From: Epiperipatus broadwayi
Lineage: Eukaryota; Onychophora; Udeonychophora; Euonychophora; Peripatidae
Direction of reading: 5' to 3'
Assembly (NCBI GenBank): GCA_028023455.1
Contig: JAQFVV010012435.1
Location: 1,302,001-1,366,000 of the forward strand
DNA: 64,000 nt
How positions within the stretch are numbered: the first letter of the stretch is position 1; every line of letters begins with the position of its first letter. This document shows, one piece after another, positions 35,641-46,285 of the stretch. Position numbers and translations under genes: made by a program. The notes beneath the pieces are model-generated. The model saw nothing but the letters and a program-made list of their open reading frames with translations. It had not been told where the DNA came from and did not search any database.

Positions 35641-38340
35641 TGATACTTTTTTTTATTGAACCCATGAATAGATTTATTTGTATTCATAAACTCCTTATGA
35701 GGATTCTATATTTCATTGATAATCTTGGAAGTCCAAATTAATAGTGTTTATTAACTGTCGAAATTTATTACATGTAGTAACACTTCTAAAAAACAGACAT
35801 CAATTTTCTTGTGAATATGATTTGAATAAGATCTACGTTTTAATGCATCTATCATTTTAATCTTAGAGCATACTAATCTCTGATTTGTTCAATAATCTGT
35901 GTTTCTATAATATGAACTTCTCTTGTTTTCGTATCCTAGCTATCAAACAAAATAAATATATAATTATGTAGGACTTGATATAGTTAAAATGCCTGCTAGG
36001 AGTCATTAGCATGGTGTCTTTTTCATTGTCTGGAATCATATAACTTTTCATATATTAAGGGTAAGTTCTAGAAATACACATAAGTATTCATGGACAAATT
36101 AAATCCAAATATGTTCTTATAATTGATAAGTCAAATTCTTAAAGAATCATTTTAACATGCGTTTGTACTAATGACACTTCATTAAACATCACATGATCAC
36201 CATCTCTAATGAGTTTTGCCTGTTTAATGACACTTCATTATCATTATTACTATAAAGTGGACTTAGTTTGTCCGTGAATAAGTTTATATAATCTAAATAT
36301 TACAAATTTAACAACTTATTTATGAATTTATTAAAATTATTAGATTATATAATTATAAAAGACAAACAGAAATATGGTATTTATTTTAGTAAATCTAGTA
36401 TTGTTTCAATATGTTAGCTTAGATTTATGTTATCAAAATTTATTTAAATTCAAAACTCAGTAACATTTAAAAAAGTTTATTGTTTATTTTGGGTAACTAT
36501 GATTTGTCATGGGTGTGTGCGTATTTTGTACAATACTTATGATTCTTCCATTTTTCTTTTTTGCATTTCTTTCTTCACAAACAATTTCAATAATATACTT
36601 GGATCAAAATTATTTCCATGTTTTTTTCCCATAATTGGAAAAAATTCTGATGCATTTGTGGAAGTTAGTTTCTGATTTTCTATGTGTAATTTAATGCTGT
36701 GTCATTCTGATCCTTAAATTTATCTTTGTTTCTCTATATTTTACATATGAGTAGTTTATTGCAACAAAAAATATCAAGATGAATAGATTAGAGGGCCAAC
36801 CATGTTCAAATCATGACCATGTGCAGATTAATCGATGTTATTTATCACTTGAATGTGTCAGCGGGGATTTTAGGCAGTTCTTAAAATTCAAAATGGCAGT
36901 GAGTGCATACTAAATCAGTACCATCTCTTTTTTGTATTACAATGACCATGAATTGTCTCACAGTGCTTATATAAATTTAAATTCCAAATAATATGAATAA
37001 AACTATAGGTAGCAAAATTAATATATATTTTTGCAAAAATTAGGTTTACAGTGCCAAAATCTAAAAAATTCAAGATGATGATGTTTTACTTCCAGACCTG
37101 TATTATCTAAATACAAGCTGAAAATCTTAATTCATATCCGCTAAAATAAAAAATTATACTGGTAGTTGCTTAGAAGATCATGTAATATTAAAGCACTAAA
37201 AATAACATGTTGAGATTTAATTCACAAACTTGCAGCTCTCAGTCTATTATTCTACCATTGCATTATAGTTCACATGGCTATTACAGATTGAATGATATTA
37301 GTATATATATAGGTATGCTGTCTGCTCAAAGATGTAAAATAATGAAGCCTTCGAATCCTGTAATCAAGCTGTAAACTTGATCATTAGTGATGGTAATTTG
37401 ATATTGATACGCCGCCCTCTTAACACAATTTGAAAACATTTCAGTTTTATAGTTACAATATTAAAATTATATAGTATACCATTTTTTCTATAAGCTAATA
37501 TTTAAATAAAGTATGTTGAAGCTGAGGCATTTTAGCATATATTCATATCTTTTGATGTACTCTTACAGTGATTTAGTTTTATCAGTTATGACAAAAATTA
37601 TTTTCACTTTTTTAACCGTGTTTATTGAAATGGTTTAAAATTTAAGCGATGAAGTTGCTTAGTCTTTGCTTTTGCTTAAACCTGTTTTGCATTATATATG
37701 AGTTGAAGTAAGTGAAAATGCAGGCACGCATTGAGTTGACTGATGGAAGACGAGTGTTTGAAAAAGACAACTCTTGGTCCAATTATCGAGTGAAAGGGGA
37801 GTTTCTGAAATGCAGAAGAAAAATCTACATTTTATTGATTCTATATATTCAAGTCTATTTACTTCATGTCAGAAGTAAATATAATTTTAGTTGACACAAA
37901 ACAGTCACTTTCGCCAAATTCGATAGTGAAAAATTTATAAATAGAATTGATTTTTTTAGAACAAGTTTATTCAAGCAGTTCACACAGAATCTTAGTGTGT
38001 ATTTATATACTGTGTATATTTATTTAAGGTACATAATATCTGTATAAGAATTCGTTTTATAATTAGCCGTATTTTATTTATAACTGATACCATAGTTACT
38101 TTTTATTTACGAGTCTGTGTAATGTTAAATTATTTGATAGAAAACAGGTTCACCAACAAAGCTATGTAGTACTATTACCAAGAAAGAGATTTTGATCACT
38201 TGAAAATAGTAATTTGCTGTTGTTAGCCATGCTTTTAATTCATGCTAACATCCCACTTGGAAATTTTAAATGGTCTTATAATCTTTTTTAATCATGTTAA
38301 TAATAAATAAACATTATTATTATTAAGAGTATGCTACCCT
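35641..38340. other. A+T-rich DNA; one weak ORF and one possible S2 fragment
   Basis: A reverse-oriented S2-like fragment may lie at 37160-37285 (gttgcttagaagatcatgta). A 60-codon ORF at 37712-37894 has a less A+T-rich start (MQARIELTDGRRVFEKD) but no splice or domain support. No feature is otherwise recognised. Confidence 0.35.
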
Positions 38341-38468
38341 GTATAGTTTAGTGCAGTTGAGACCTGCATATGCTAGGGCTCAAGTTCGGTAGATTGCAGC
38401 TAAACCAGTCACTTCCGGTGCTCCAATTTCTTGTCAACTTGTGAGCAATAAAACTGAATGTTTTTTTA
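38341..38468 (+). repeat. Decayed S2 SINE-like repeat
   Basis: Begins gtatagtttagtgcagttga (A-box-like), then ggctcaagttcgg (B-box-like), then the shared tail cacttccggtgctcc ... gagcaataaaa and T run. Confidence 0.5.
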
Positions 38469-39118
38469 AGAGCAATCTTCACTTGCATGTATTTATATAT
38501 GCATAATATTTGCAATACCCACTGATTCACCAGCTATGACTTCACTGACCCACTGTTTAGAAAAATAATAAATAAAAAAAATCATAAATTGGAGTCCATA
38601 AATTTTATGCATTACACTACCTGTTTGTATATCATCACATTGTTTTTCAGCCATTTCCTCATCTTATACACTCGGGCTACACTCAGTGATTGTTCTTTCT
38701 TAATTTATTACTGCATCTTTTTTCCATTTTTTTTGGTTGCCTATATTGATGACATTACAATGAGTCCATTTTAAAATTGTATTGTATGCAAGCATAATTC
38801 ATTGGGTTTGCTATTCTTAGGAAAAACTTAAATCTAAATGCAGTGAATATATGGATGTGGGGACTATTGCAGATATAAACCTGTTTAATTTACTTTTATA
38901 AATATGGGAGACTATTTTGTATGGCACTTTTAAAGCAAGAGAATTAGTTTCAGAGTCAATGTTCTGAAGTTTGCATTATATTGACCAATTTTTAAAAAAG
39001 TCCTGTAACAAATTAATTGATTAGATAAGAAAATAAAAAAAAATAAATAAATGAGAGAAAATGTATTTGGAAAATTTAAGAGATGGAGAATATATTAATA
39101 AAAAGAAATAAGAGCAAC
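38469..39118. other. A+T-rich DNA, no feature recognised
   Basis: Nothing supported. Confidence 0.5.
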
Positions 39119-39670
39119 ATATGTGATAATATGTTGGTCTACTTCCCTGTCTATCATTAAATGTTGAATGTATAGAAAATTTTAAACTTTATTTCCACTT
39201 TTCAAATACAAACAATTTGTTAGTGATATCACACAACACGCTAGCAATGAAACAATGTTTTGAGTAGTATTATCTTTTCTTCTTCAGGTGTTGCTGGCCT
39301 GACCAGTGACAATTTTAGCATAGGAGTCAAACTTACACCTTTAGATTCTTGAATTTTGAATTTTAAAACATTGCCCCAATCAACTTAGCTATTCTGTCAA
39401 TAGTTCAGTTGGTTAGAACATTGTCTTAAAATTGGATAATCTAAAAGTGTAAATTCTAATCCTATGCTAATATTGTCACTCGTCAAATCAGCAATACCTG
39501 AAGAAGAGTGGAGAATAATACTACTTGAAATGTCTAATTGCCAACTTGTCTATTTACGTGTTATTACTATCAAGTTGTTTGTAATTGAAAAGTTTAAGTA
39601 CAATTTAAAATTTTCTGTACATACAGCATTTTATGATAAATGATGGAAATAGTCCAACATTATGACATCT
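39119..39670. mobile_element. Foldback element, family F3 (two head-to-head tRNA-headed units)
   Basis: The arms run from 39119 inward and from 39670 inward as inverted copies (gtatagaaaattttaaactt opposite its inverse). At the centre (39385-39415) two tRNA-like heads face away from each other: AATAGCTAAGTTG on the minus strand and AATAGTTCAGTTGGTTAGA on the plus strand. Each unit then has a B-box-like string and a hammerhead-like core. The plus core has CUGAAGA at 39498-39504 and GAAA at 39527-39530. The minus core keeps CUGAAGA but has lost GAAA. No ORF. Confidence 0.75.
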
Positions 39671-40483
39671 AATGCTTGAATATCCTAGAACCTCACTGAT
39701 GACTCCAGTAGCAGGAAACAGTCTGGAGTTGGGGATATTCTGCAAAACTTGTTAAGAGCTTATTTTGTGAGCTCTGTAGATAACATTGTCATATCTAATA
39801 TACTATCATCACTAACCTTCAGGCAAAGAGCAAAACATTTCTTAACATTAAAAAATAATGTTTGAACTTTTTTTTTGTGTGTTCACAAGCAAGTTATCTT
39901 ATTGTCAACTTGCTAGCCATCAAGTGTTTATCAGAATCGATTATCTAGCTAGTCTAGATTAAAATTTGTTGGGGGAAGATGTCAGTCAACGAGCTGATTG
40001 TAAAATCAATATAACATAGCATTCGCTATTGTCTGTTAAATCCTTAATGACTTTTAAATAAAAAAAGAATGCTGTTGAATAAAAATATTAAGGAAAAAAT
40101 GTTCAAATGCTGTATTGTTCAGGATTTCATAAGAGCTTCAATTGTAGCAGTAATGGAATTAGATCCATGATCTATGCTTAAACTCAAATTCAGCATTCTC
40201 TGAAGCAGCAGTTTACAAACAAGGATGACATTCCAGCTCCAAAGAAAAAAGTAAAGGTCAAAACAACAACAACAACAAAAACAAAAGATAATACTACATT
40301 AAATATGATTTTGTGATCGCTATACAAACCAATCTATGTAACACCATTCATATATAGAACATTAAGGAAGCAGTAATACTTGATGTGCAAGGAAGAGAAT
40401 TGTCATTGTTATTAATGTTATGCATGGATTAGTTTAAACAGTTGTTGAGATTGCAAAAAATTTATAAAGAGCAGATACAAAAG

Positions 40484-41102
40484 GATACTCAAAAGTAATT
40501 GGAATTTTGTAATAAAAAAATTGGTGTATTTATTTTTAGATGCTATAAATTGAAGCTCCTTCAAAGTACTACCCATTTGGTGTAGTGCACTGGACTAAAT
40601 GATTTTCCACGTTTCACGATAGTCCTGAAACTCTGGCCAAGTGATGCTTTTTAACATCTCCCATTTTTTTTTTCACCACTTCCAAGTAGTTTTTCTTTTG
40701 AGGCATTTTTTCATTCAGTGGAATAAAAAGAAGTAACAGGAAGTTAGGGTGAATATGGTGGTTGGATAAGGTGGGTCATGCTATTTTTAATTAAAAACTA
40801 TATCACACTCTAGGCTTTGTATGCTTTCATGGTGAAACTTACATTCCATACTTTGCCACAAATTGGGACATTTGCTTTTTACAATACAAAAACTTCATCC
40901 CCCATAAAAAAAGGCATTGTGTTGGCATTGTATTTCACTCACCACACTTTTTTGGGTGGAGTAAATTTGATACTTTCATTATATCACTGGTAAAGTTGTG
41001 TTTTCCCTAGAGCAGCTTCTGTTTCAGGCATTATAACTATTTTTTTCTGCCCTTTTGCCTAACAGAAAACAGAATTTCACATTGCTCCAACTTTTCAACC
41101 AT
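40484..41102 (-). pseudogene. mariner/Tc1-family transposase relic
   Basis: On the minus strand, near-neighbour frames give fragments in the order of a mariner transposase. An N-terminal MVEKLEQC start lies at 41102. Near the C-terminus there is HDPPYPTTIF (counterpart of HPPYSPDLAPCDFF) at about 40770-40780, then a W-rich stretch and a final YFEG at about 40570. Stops and frameshifts abound, and the middle, including the catalytic region, is shortened. The 3' side ends with tactcaaaagtaattggaat at 40485, which looks like a mariner terminal repeat next to a TA. The matching 5' repeat was not found, so the left limit of the transposon is unknown. Confidence 0.7.
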
Positions 41103-41648
41103 TATAGAAATTGACAAGTATGTGAGACATACTTAACAAAAATATTTACTATGCCTCTCTGTGATTGCTTTTATGGATGATGACAATTGAAAGACTAATG
41201 CAGGGGATCCTCACAGGAGGCATCTAGTGACTGAAGCATGTACTAACAATGTGCTCATCTTCCAGAGAACAATTCTAGTTATTTTGGGATAACCCATTCA
41301 TATACCTTTGATATTATTCCAAAGAAAATTGATTAATATCTTCACCCAACCAGGCAAACATTTTAAAGTATACGTATATCTTTGTTGTGGGAGATTGAAA
41401 ACTATTTCATTGGTAATTTTATAAAATATTTTTTAAATTCCCCTTTAAACTAATCTCAGGGTTGAGCTAAGATAGAATTTTCATTTATAATCTTAATGAT
41501 GATAGTAATGTTTATTCCTTCGAATGTTTCATACTTTGTATTACCACACTTACCAAAAAATCAAACATATTATAATGATGTCATAGATTAGTTTCAGCTT
41601 TCAGAAAGTTTTCATCTATTGTAAGGTTGAATAAATAATAGACATTAG

Positions 41649-41755
41649 ATGAAAGCATTGTTATATCCTCTTCTCCAGACTACTTTATATCTTATAGCCT
41701 TTGTCAGTGAGGTCTGGTGATTGTAAGCTAGAACGTATATGCTTTCATGTTTCAG
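41649..41755. repeat. Small foldback, F2-like, with hammerhead relic
   Basis: The arms tgaaagcat...tccagac and ggtctgg...atgctttca are inverted. The minus-strand centre reads CACUGACAA, AGGCUAUAAG and then AAAGUAGUC, a degraded form of the core at 46030-46088. Confidence 0.5.
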
Positions 41756-42112
41756 CAATTTTTAAATAACTCGTTTACAGTTATAAACTAATCATTTGAA
41801 ATTTAAAACACCTAAGGTTTTGAACTCAAGACAATTTTGGATTTGTTTTTAATCCAATTATCTATACATATATCATTGGTATAATTTATAAACTTATTGG
41901 TATTTAATAATTTTGTACACTATATTTGTCAGTATTATTTATTTAACTAACTACGAAAAAAAAGTCATACAAAAATTAATGTTTAAATAAAATAAAAATT
42001 ATCAGCTACATACTTCTTTTAGAAGCAAAAAAATGAAGAAATATTAAAACTGTTTCAAAGCTTAGAATACTTTGTGCAATATAGAATGGCAGTAGTGATA
42101 AGATCGAAGAGG

Positions 42113-42190
42113 TAAAGACTTTTGGACTGAAACTTAACTTGTCACTAGATGGTGCTCAAATGTCATATGATCTATTTCATTATTTATTTA
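42113..42190 (+). repeat. S2-like SINE fragment
   Basis: Contains cactagatggtgctcaaatg and catatgatc, shared with 59228-59312 and with the 32-kb tandem units. Confidence 0.35.
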
Positions 42191-42454
42191 TTAAAACATA
42201 TCTATATATAAAATGGTATAAACTAGTGGATGTATGGTTCATATCGTTTTTATATCTATTTGTAAATGAATAATATCAACACCTGAAACGCTGAAGAATT
42301 ATTTACAAAAAGATCATCTGCAAAATCTAGATTTAAAATGATCTCCATATATTTTTATTCTTTTAGTTTCTTATTTTACCCCATAAGATACTTTTTAAAA
42401 AAAAATATTCTTAAATGGTTTGGAGAATACAGAATTATTCTGTGTTCTTTAGTG

Positions 42455-42549
42455 CCATAGTAAAATGGCAGACTGAAGAACTCTAATTTCAGCTTTGTCA
42501 TTCTAGTGCTCAAATTTTTGATGACAAACTATTCAGTTATTTTTATATG
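42455..42549 (+). repeat. S2-like SINE fragment
   Basis: Reads aaatggcagactgaagaact, then ctttgtcattctagtgctca and the tail actattcagttattt. Confidence 0.4.
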
Positions 42550-43189
42550 ATCTAATTGTTGTTGCATTTTAATAATTTCATTATTAAAAAATCCACTTTT
42601 GTTCGGCAATAATGATAATAATCAAATGGTTTTTTTTGCTCAAGAGTTCATTGGAAGTTTGAACCCTAGGTAAAATGCCAGAACTGGCAGCTATCTAAGT
42701 GCTTTAGCTCCAAAAATCTGATACTTTACTTCTGCTTTAACCCATGAAGATCAGGACACAGATATTAAGAAGGGAATAAGCCAAATCATTGCATGGCAGA
42801 AAAAATTAAATAAAGCTACAACTGTGTGGTAAATTAAATAAATTCAAAACGATCTCCATGGAGACCCGGTGCAAAAACAAAAAAAGGATGCAGTTATGAG
42901 TAAAAAACCCTCAATAGGAGGCATCGAGCAATTGTATTATTATACACTTATAATAGGCTAAATAACTAGATATAAGTACTCCTGTCATCTAGCTATTAAG
43001 CAAACTCTAACACCAAAGGGGTGACAGGGATTTACATAAATTATTCAAATCCAATTAATTATTAGTGCAAACTATTCTATCAAATTTATTCATGTGCTCT
43101 AGATTTCAACTATTATTTTTAAGTTGAATGAAGAAAATGGAATTCATAAATAATTTATAATAAATTAGATCAAAGTGCTATTTCCCTCA
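42550..43189. other. A+T-rich DNA, no feature recognised
   Basis: Nothing supported. Confidence 0.5.
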
Positions 43190-43400
43190 GTAATCTGGAC
43201 CAACTGATGATGGCTGGTTTAGCATGAAATACATATATTGGTGAATTATTTATCTTTTCAACGTGTGTGTGATAAGGTGGATCAGCAATATGAGATAGCA
43301 TGGAGATTTGAGGGTCATGTGAAAGTCTGAGTTGGAATCCCTCATATATTACATTACATATGTGCAGGTGTGTGTTAGTCTGTACAGTGTATTAATTTAC
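43190..43400 (+). mobile_element. Single-arm F1 element with hammerhead
   Basis: Starts at the hammerhead motif and continues through the F1 arm (atgagatagcatggag, gtcatgtgaaagtctgag) into the 3' extension shared with 63790-63875 (attacatatgtgcaggtgtg). The inverted left arm is missing, unlike 17165-17432. Confidence 0.7.
43192..43247 (+). ncRNA. Hammerhead ribozyme, type I, slightly decayed
   Basis: CUGAUGA is 43204-43210 and GAAA is 43226-43229. Inner helix I CCAA/UUGG is intact, helix III is AUA/UAU with loop CA, and the triplet is AUA. Helix II has mismatches at its base and the outer helix I is down to three pairs. Cleavage, if it occurs, would be after A43237. Confidence 0.6.
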
Positions 43401-43779
43401 TTAGTAATTATTGCAATACATTGATTTTAATTTTTAATGATACTTAGTATATATCAATTATACTATTATTTTGTTTTTCAAATTTTTTCATATGTAGATA
43501 CACTTCTCAATACTTATTTATATATTTGTTGTTTTCAAAAAAGGGGCATTGATGAATCATTATTGATTTATTTCTTTGGCCATTGGGGTTTAAGTCTTTC
43601 TTGTAGATTTTTTTTTCTGAACCATTGATTAGCTAAACCCTGAAGTAATAAACGACATCAGGATTGAAGAAAGTTCAAGACTGATTTGCACATGTTTATT
43701 TAAATGGAAAAACATATATATATATATGAATTTCCACGTGTAAACGTATTAAATTATAAGTCATCTGTTAAAGATGGTT

Positions 43780-43875
43780 TGTTGCTAAGAAGGTTATATG
43801 ATGTTTAAACACTGGAAGTGATAGTTGAATAATGGCACACAGATTTTCAGTTCTCAAGTTCCTCATTATCACTGT
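43780..43875 (-). repeat. S2-like SINE fragment
   Basis: Minus strand reads ctatcacttccagtgtttaa and then the catataaccttcttagcaac end, matching the S2 consensus inferred from the other copies. Confidence 0.35.
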
Positions 43876-45611
43876 GGTAATAAAAATAATTATTCACTAT
43901 CTATTTATTATGGAAGGAACCATATGTTCTTTCCAAAAATCTTGAGATACTGAATCATCGTAAATTGATCTTTAGTATAAAAAACCATTGCATAAATCCA
44001 ATTTATCAAAATTTTTTTAAAAAATATATCAACACATTGGAGTCAAGAACTAATGAAATACATTATATTTTTTTCCAAACCCCCTTGCGTACAAATATAT
44101 ATAGTTTATAATAAGCTCACATGTTATTGATAAACCTTGATTAGAATAGAATCTGTATTTTTATTGAACTGCAAGTATACATTACTTATCAATATACACA
44201 TATATATGTAAAAGAAGCTTTTTTTATATATATAGTATGCATATATAAATTAAGATTATAGTATAAACAGAATTTTTTTAAAAAAAAGTTATTAGTAAAT
44301 TGAAGGGACACATTACATATATTTTACTGAGACTATTCACTCATACATCACTGAAGCAATGAGAAAAGAAAACTAACTATCATATTTTTATTTTTGAAGT
44401 AGAGCAAATAATGAAATGTCTAACTTTTGTTATTATTAAATACATTCTGGGTGATAAAAATTTTTCAACAACTTTTTTCCTTATAGAAATATAATAGTGG
44501 GCTTGCTATCAAGAAATCAACTTTTAGTACATTCTAAAATTTTGTAAAACATTACCATTATACTCAGGAAATATTTTATTGTAGAAAGTAATGCATGCCA
44601 GTCAGACTTAGAAAAGGTAATAATGGAAGAATAAAATGAACGTAGTTTCAACATAGAATAAAGAAATTTTATTAACCCTCTAGCATTCTGACATTTCTTT
44701 GTTCTCAATAGATTTAAGCTCTCAACTGTCACTTTAATATTAAGCCATTATTATTTATCAGAATATAATAAATTTGACCTCATTTGATAGATATTTTTGT
44801 TTAGAAATTAAATAAATTTAAAAAAATCATATTTGATTTTCAGAATTATTTTAAAAATTAGATTTTAATCAAAACAAAATGCTGTCATGTCATCAAATTT
44901 CAGGTGGAGCTGATTCAGTTTGTAAAATGAATGAAATCTTTGTTTGATGTTTGTTTTAAAAATCTGAACAAATTATTTTTAATATCTACTAAATTTATTA
45001 ATTTATGCTTTAAAAGTTTTGAATTTTTTTCATATTTTTTATGATATCGCTAAATATTATAACAGTGTGCTGAGTGACATCATTTGTAGACAGTTGTATT
45101 TCCTGTGACTATAATCTTTATGGTAACGATATTCAGAAGAATATATTCTTTTATGTTTTAAAATAAAACATTTCTGTAAAAAGTAAATATGTAATAATAA
45201 ATATTTTTGATTTCTAATAATTATTACACAATACAAAAATAATCATAAACTTTGCAAAAAATCAAGTTTTTATGCAAAAAATCAAGTTTTTAGACCGTTG
45301 TAATATTTTCTCGAAGTAATCTTGCAATGTTCAAGATCACTGAATGTACAATGATTAGTCATCATTGTGTGGTTTCAGTTACTTTGAAATCCCGATTATT
45401 CAATTTTCATGACATCTTTTGAATTTTTTTGAAATTAAAATATTAGAAAATAATTTACATGAATTTTAAAGTTGTAAAAAATGTTAGCAACATTTGTCAG
45501 TAGAGGGTGAAAAATGGAAATTTAATTTCTACATATCTTAAATGTGGTTCCAACACCTTGAAGAAAAGCATTGGTTAATATATATATAATTAATGTAAAA
45601 AAATATTAAAA
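43876..45611. other. A+T-rich DNA, no feature recognised
   Basis: A 20-bp string (gcaaaaaatcaagtttttat) is duplicated in tandem near 45255-45295. Nothing else is supported. Confidence 0.5.
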
Positions 45612-45910
45612 CAGTTTAAATATAAAATTTAGTAAGATTTATTGTACCAAGTATATTTTCAATGCTTTCTCATCATAATCATGGTTAGTCTGCTGAAAAC
45701 ATTAATTTTTTGCTGATTTGAATGTTATTTGATTTTTGGTTTATTACATATTCATTTTTTGTAATGAACCACACCCAAAATGAAAATGTAATCAAATAAC
45801 ATTCAAACCAGCAAAAAATTAATGTTCTCATCAGACTAACCATGATATAATGTGAAAGCATTGAAAGTATAATTGATATAACAAGTCTTAGTATATTTTA
45901 CAGTTAAACT
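45612..45910. mobile_element. Foldback element (family F5), no ribozyme core
   Basis: The arms are about 125 bp each: tttcaatgctttctcat, catggttagtctgctga, acattaattttttgctg on the left, with the inverse on the right. The loop is about 40 bases. CTGATGA occurs in the right arm on the minus strand, but no GAAA follows, so I do not call a hammerhead. It directly abuts the F2 element. Confidence 0.78.
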
Positions 45911-46029
45911 CTGTTTTAGTATTTTTGAAACAGGCAAAACTCACTATACATATTGCCACACACAGCAAGCTAGAGTAATCAGTGGATGCCAGAAGGCTTG
46001 TGCATAAAATCCCCATCTAGTGCCTACTC

Positions 46030-46088
46030 ATCCAATATTCTCAGACTTGTTTCTGGCTTGTGGCCTTCATCAGTGAGGAGCCTTGGAT
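46030..46088 (-). ncRNA. Hammerhead ribozyme, type I (F2 left arm)
   Basis: Outer helix I is AUCCAA (46088-46083) with UUGGAU (46035-46030); inner helix I is CUCA with UGAG, separated by an internal loop. CUGAUGA is 46073-46067. Helix II is GGC/GCC with loop CACAA and an A.A mismatch at its base. GAAA is 46053-46050. Helix III is a single A-U plus C-G step with a two-base loop. The triplet is GUC with predicted cleavage between 46044 and 46043. The two-part helix I and tiny helix III are typical of Penelope-associated hammerheads. Confidence 0.75.
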
Positions 46089-46115
46089 CTGAGAGCACTG
46101 CACCTAGATCTTAGG

Positions 46116-46169
46116 ATCCCACTCACTGACGAAGGCCACTAGCCAGAAACTAGTCTGAGGATATTGGAT
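46116..46169 (+). ncRNA. Hammerhead ribozyme, type I (F2 right arm)
   Basis: CUGACGA is 46126-46132 and GAAA is 46146-46149. Helix II is GGC/GCC with loop CACUA. Inner helix I is CUCA (46122-46125) with UGAG (46156-46159), and outer helix I is AUCC (46116-46119) with GGAU (46166-46169). The triplet GUC ends at 46155. The variable core position (N7) is C here and U in the left arm, as the consensus allows. Confidence 0.75.
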
Positions 46170-46285
46170 GAGTAGGTACTAGATGGTGATTTTATGCACA
46201 AGCCTTTTGGCATCCATTGATTACTCTAGCTTACTGTGTGTGGCAATACATACAGTGAGTTTTGCCTGTTTCAACAACAATTAGA

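Larger units (their letters stand above)
45925..46285. mobile_element. Foldback element, family F2, with two head-to-head hammerheads
   Basis: The outer arms acaggcaaaactcactatac and its inverse (ending near 46278) are followed inward by catattgccacacaca, gagtaatcagtggatgcc and the ribozyme blocks. Arms are about 165 bp with a short unpaired centre near 46091-46115. One hammerhead motif lies in each arm, on opposite strands. The centre contains gatctaggtg-type sequence not found in the other families. No ORF. Confidence 0.88.

Noticed and set aside
42285-42320. CTGAAGA at 42294 as a ribozyme core
   Set aside because: No helix II hairpin and no GAAA follow.
45780-45840. Hammerhead in the F5 foldback
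   Set aside because: CTGATGA occurs on the minus strand, but there is no GAAA at the right distance and no helix II.
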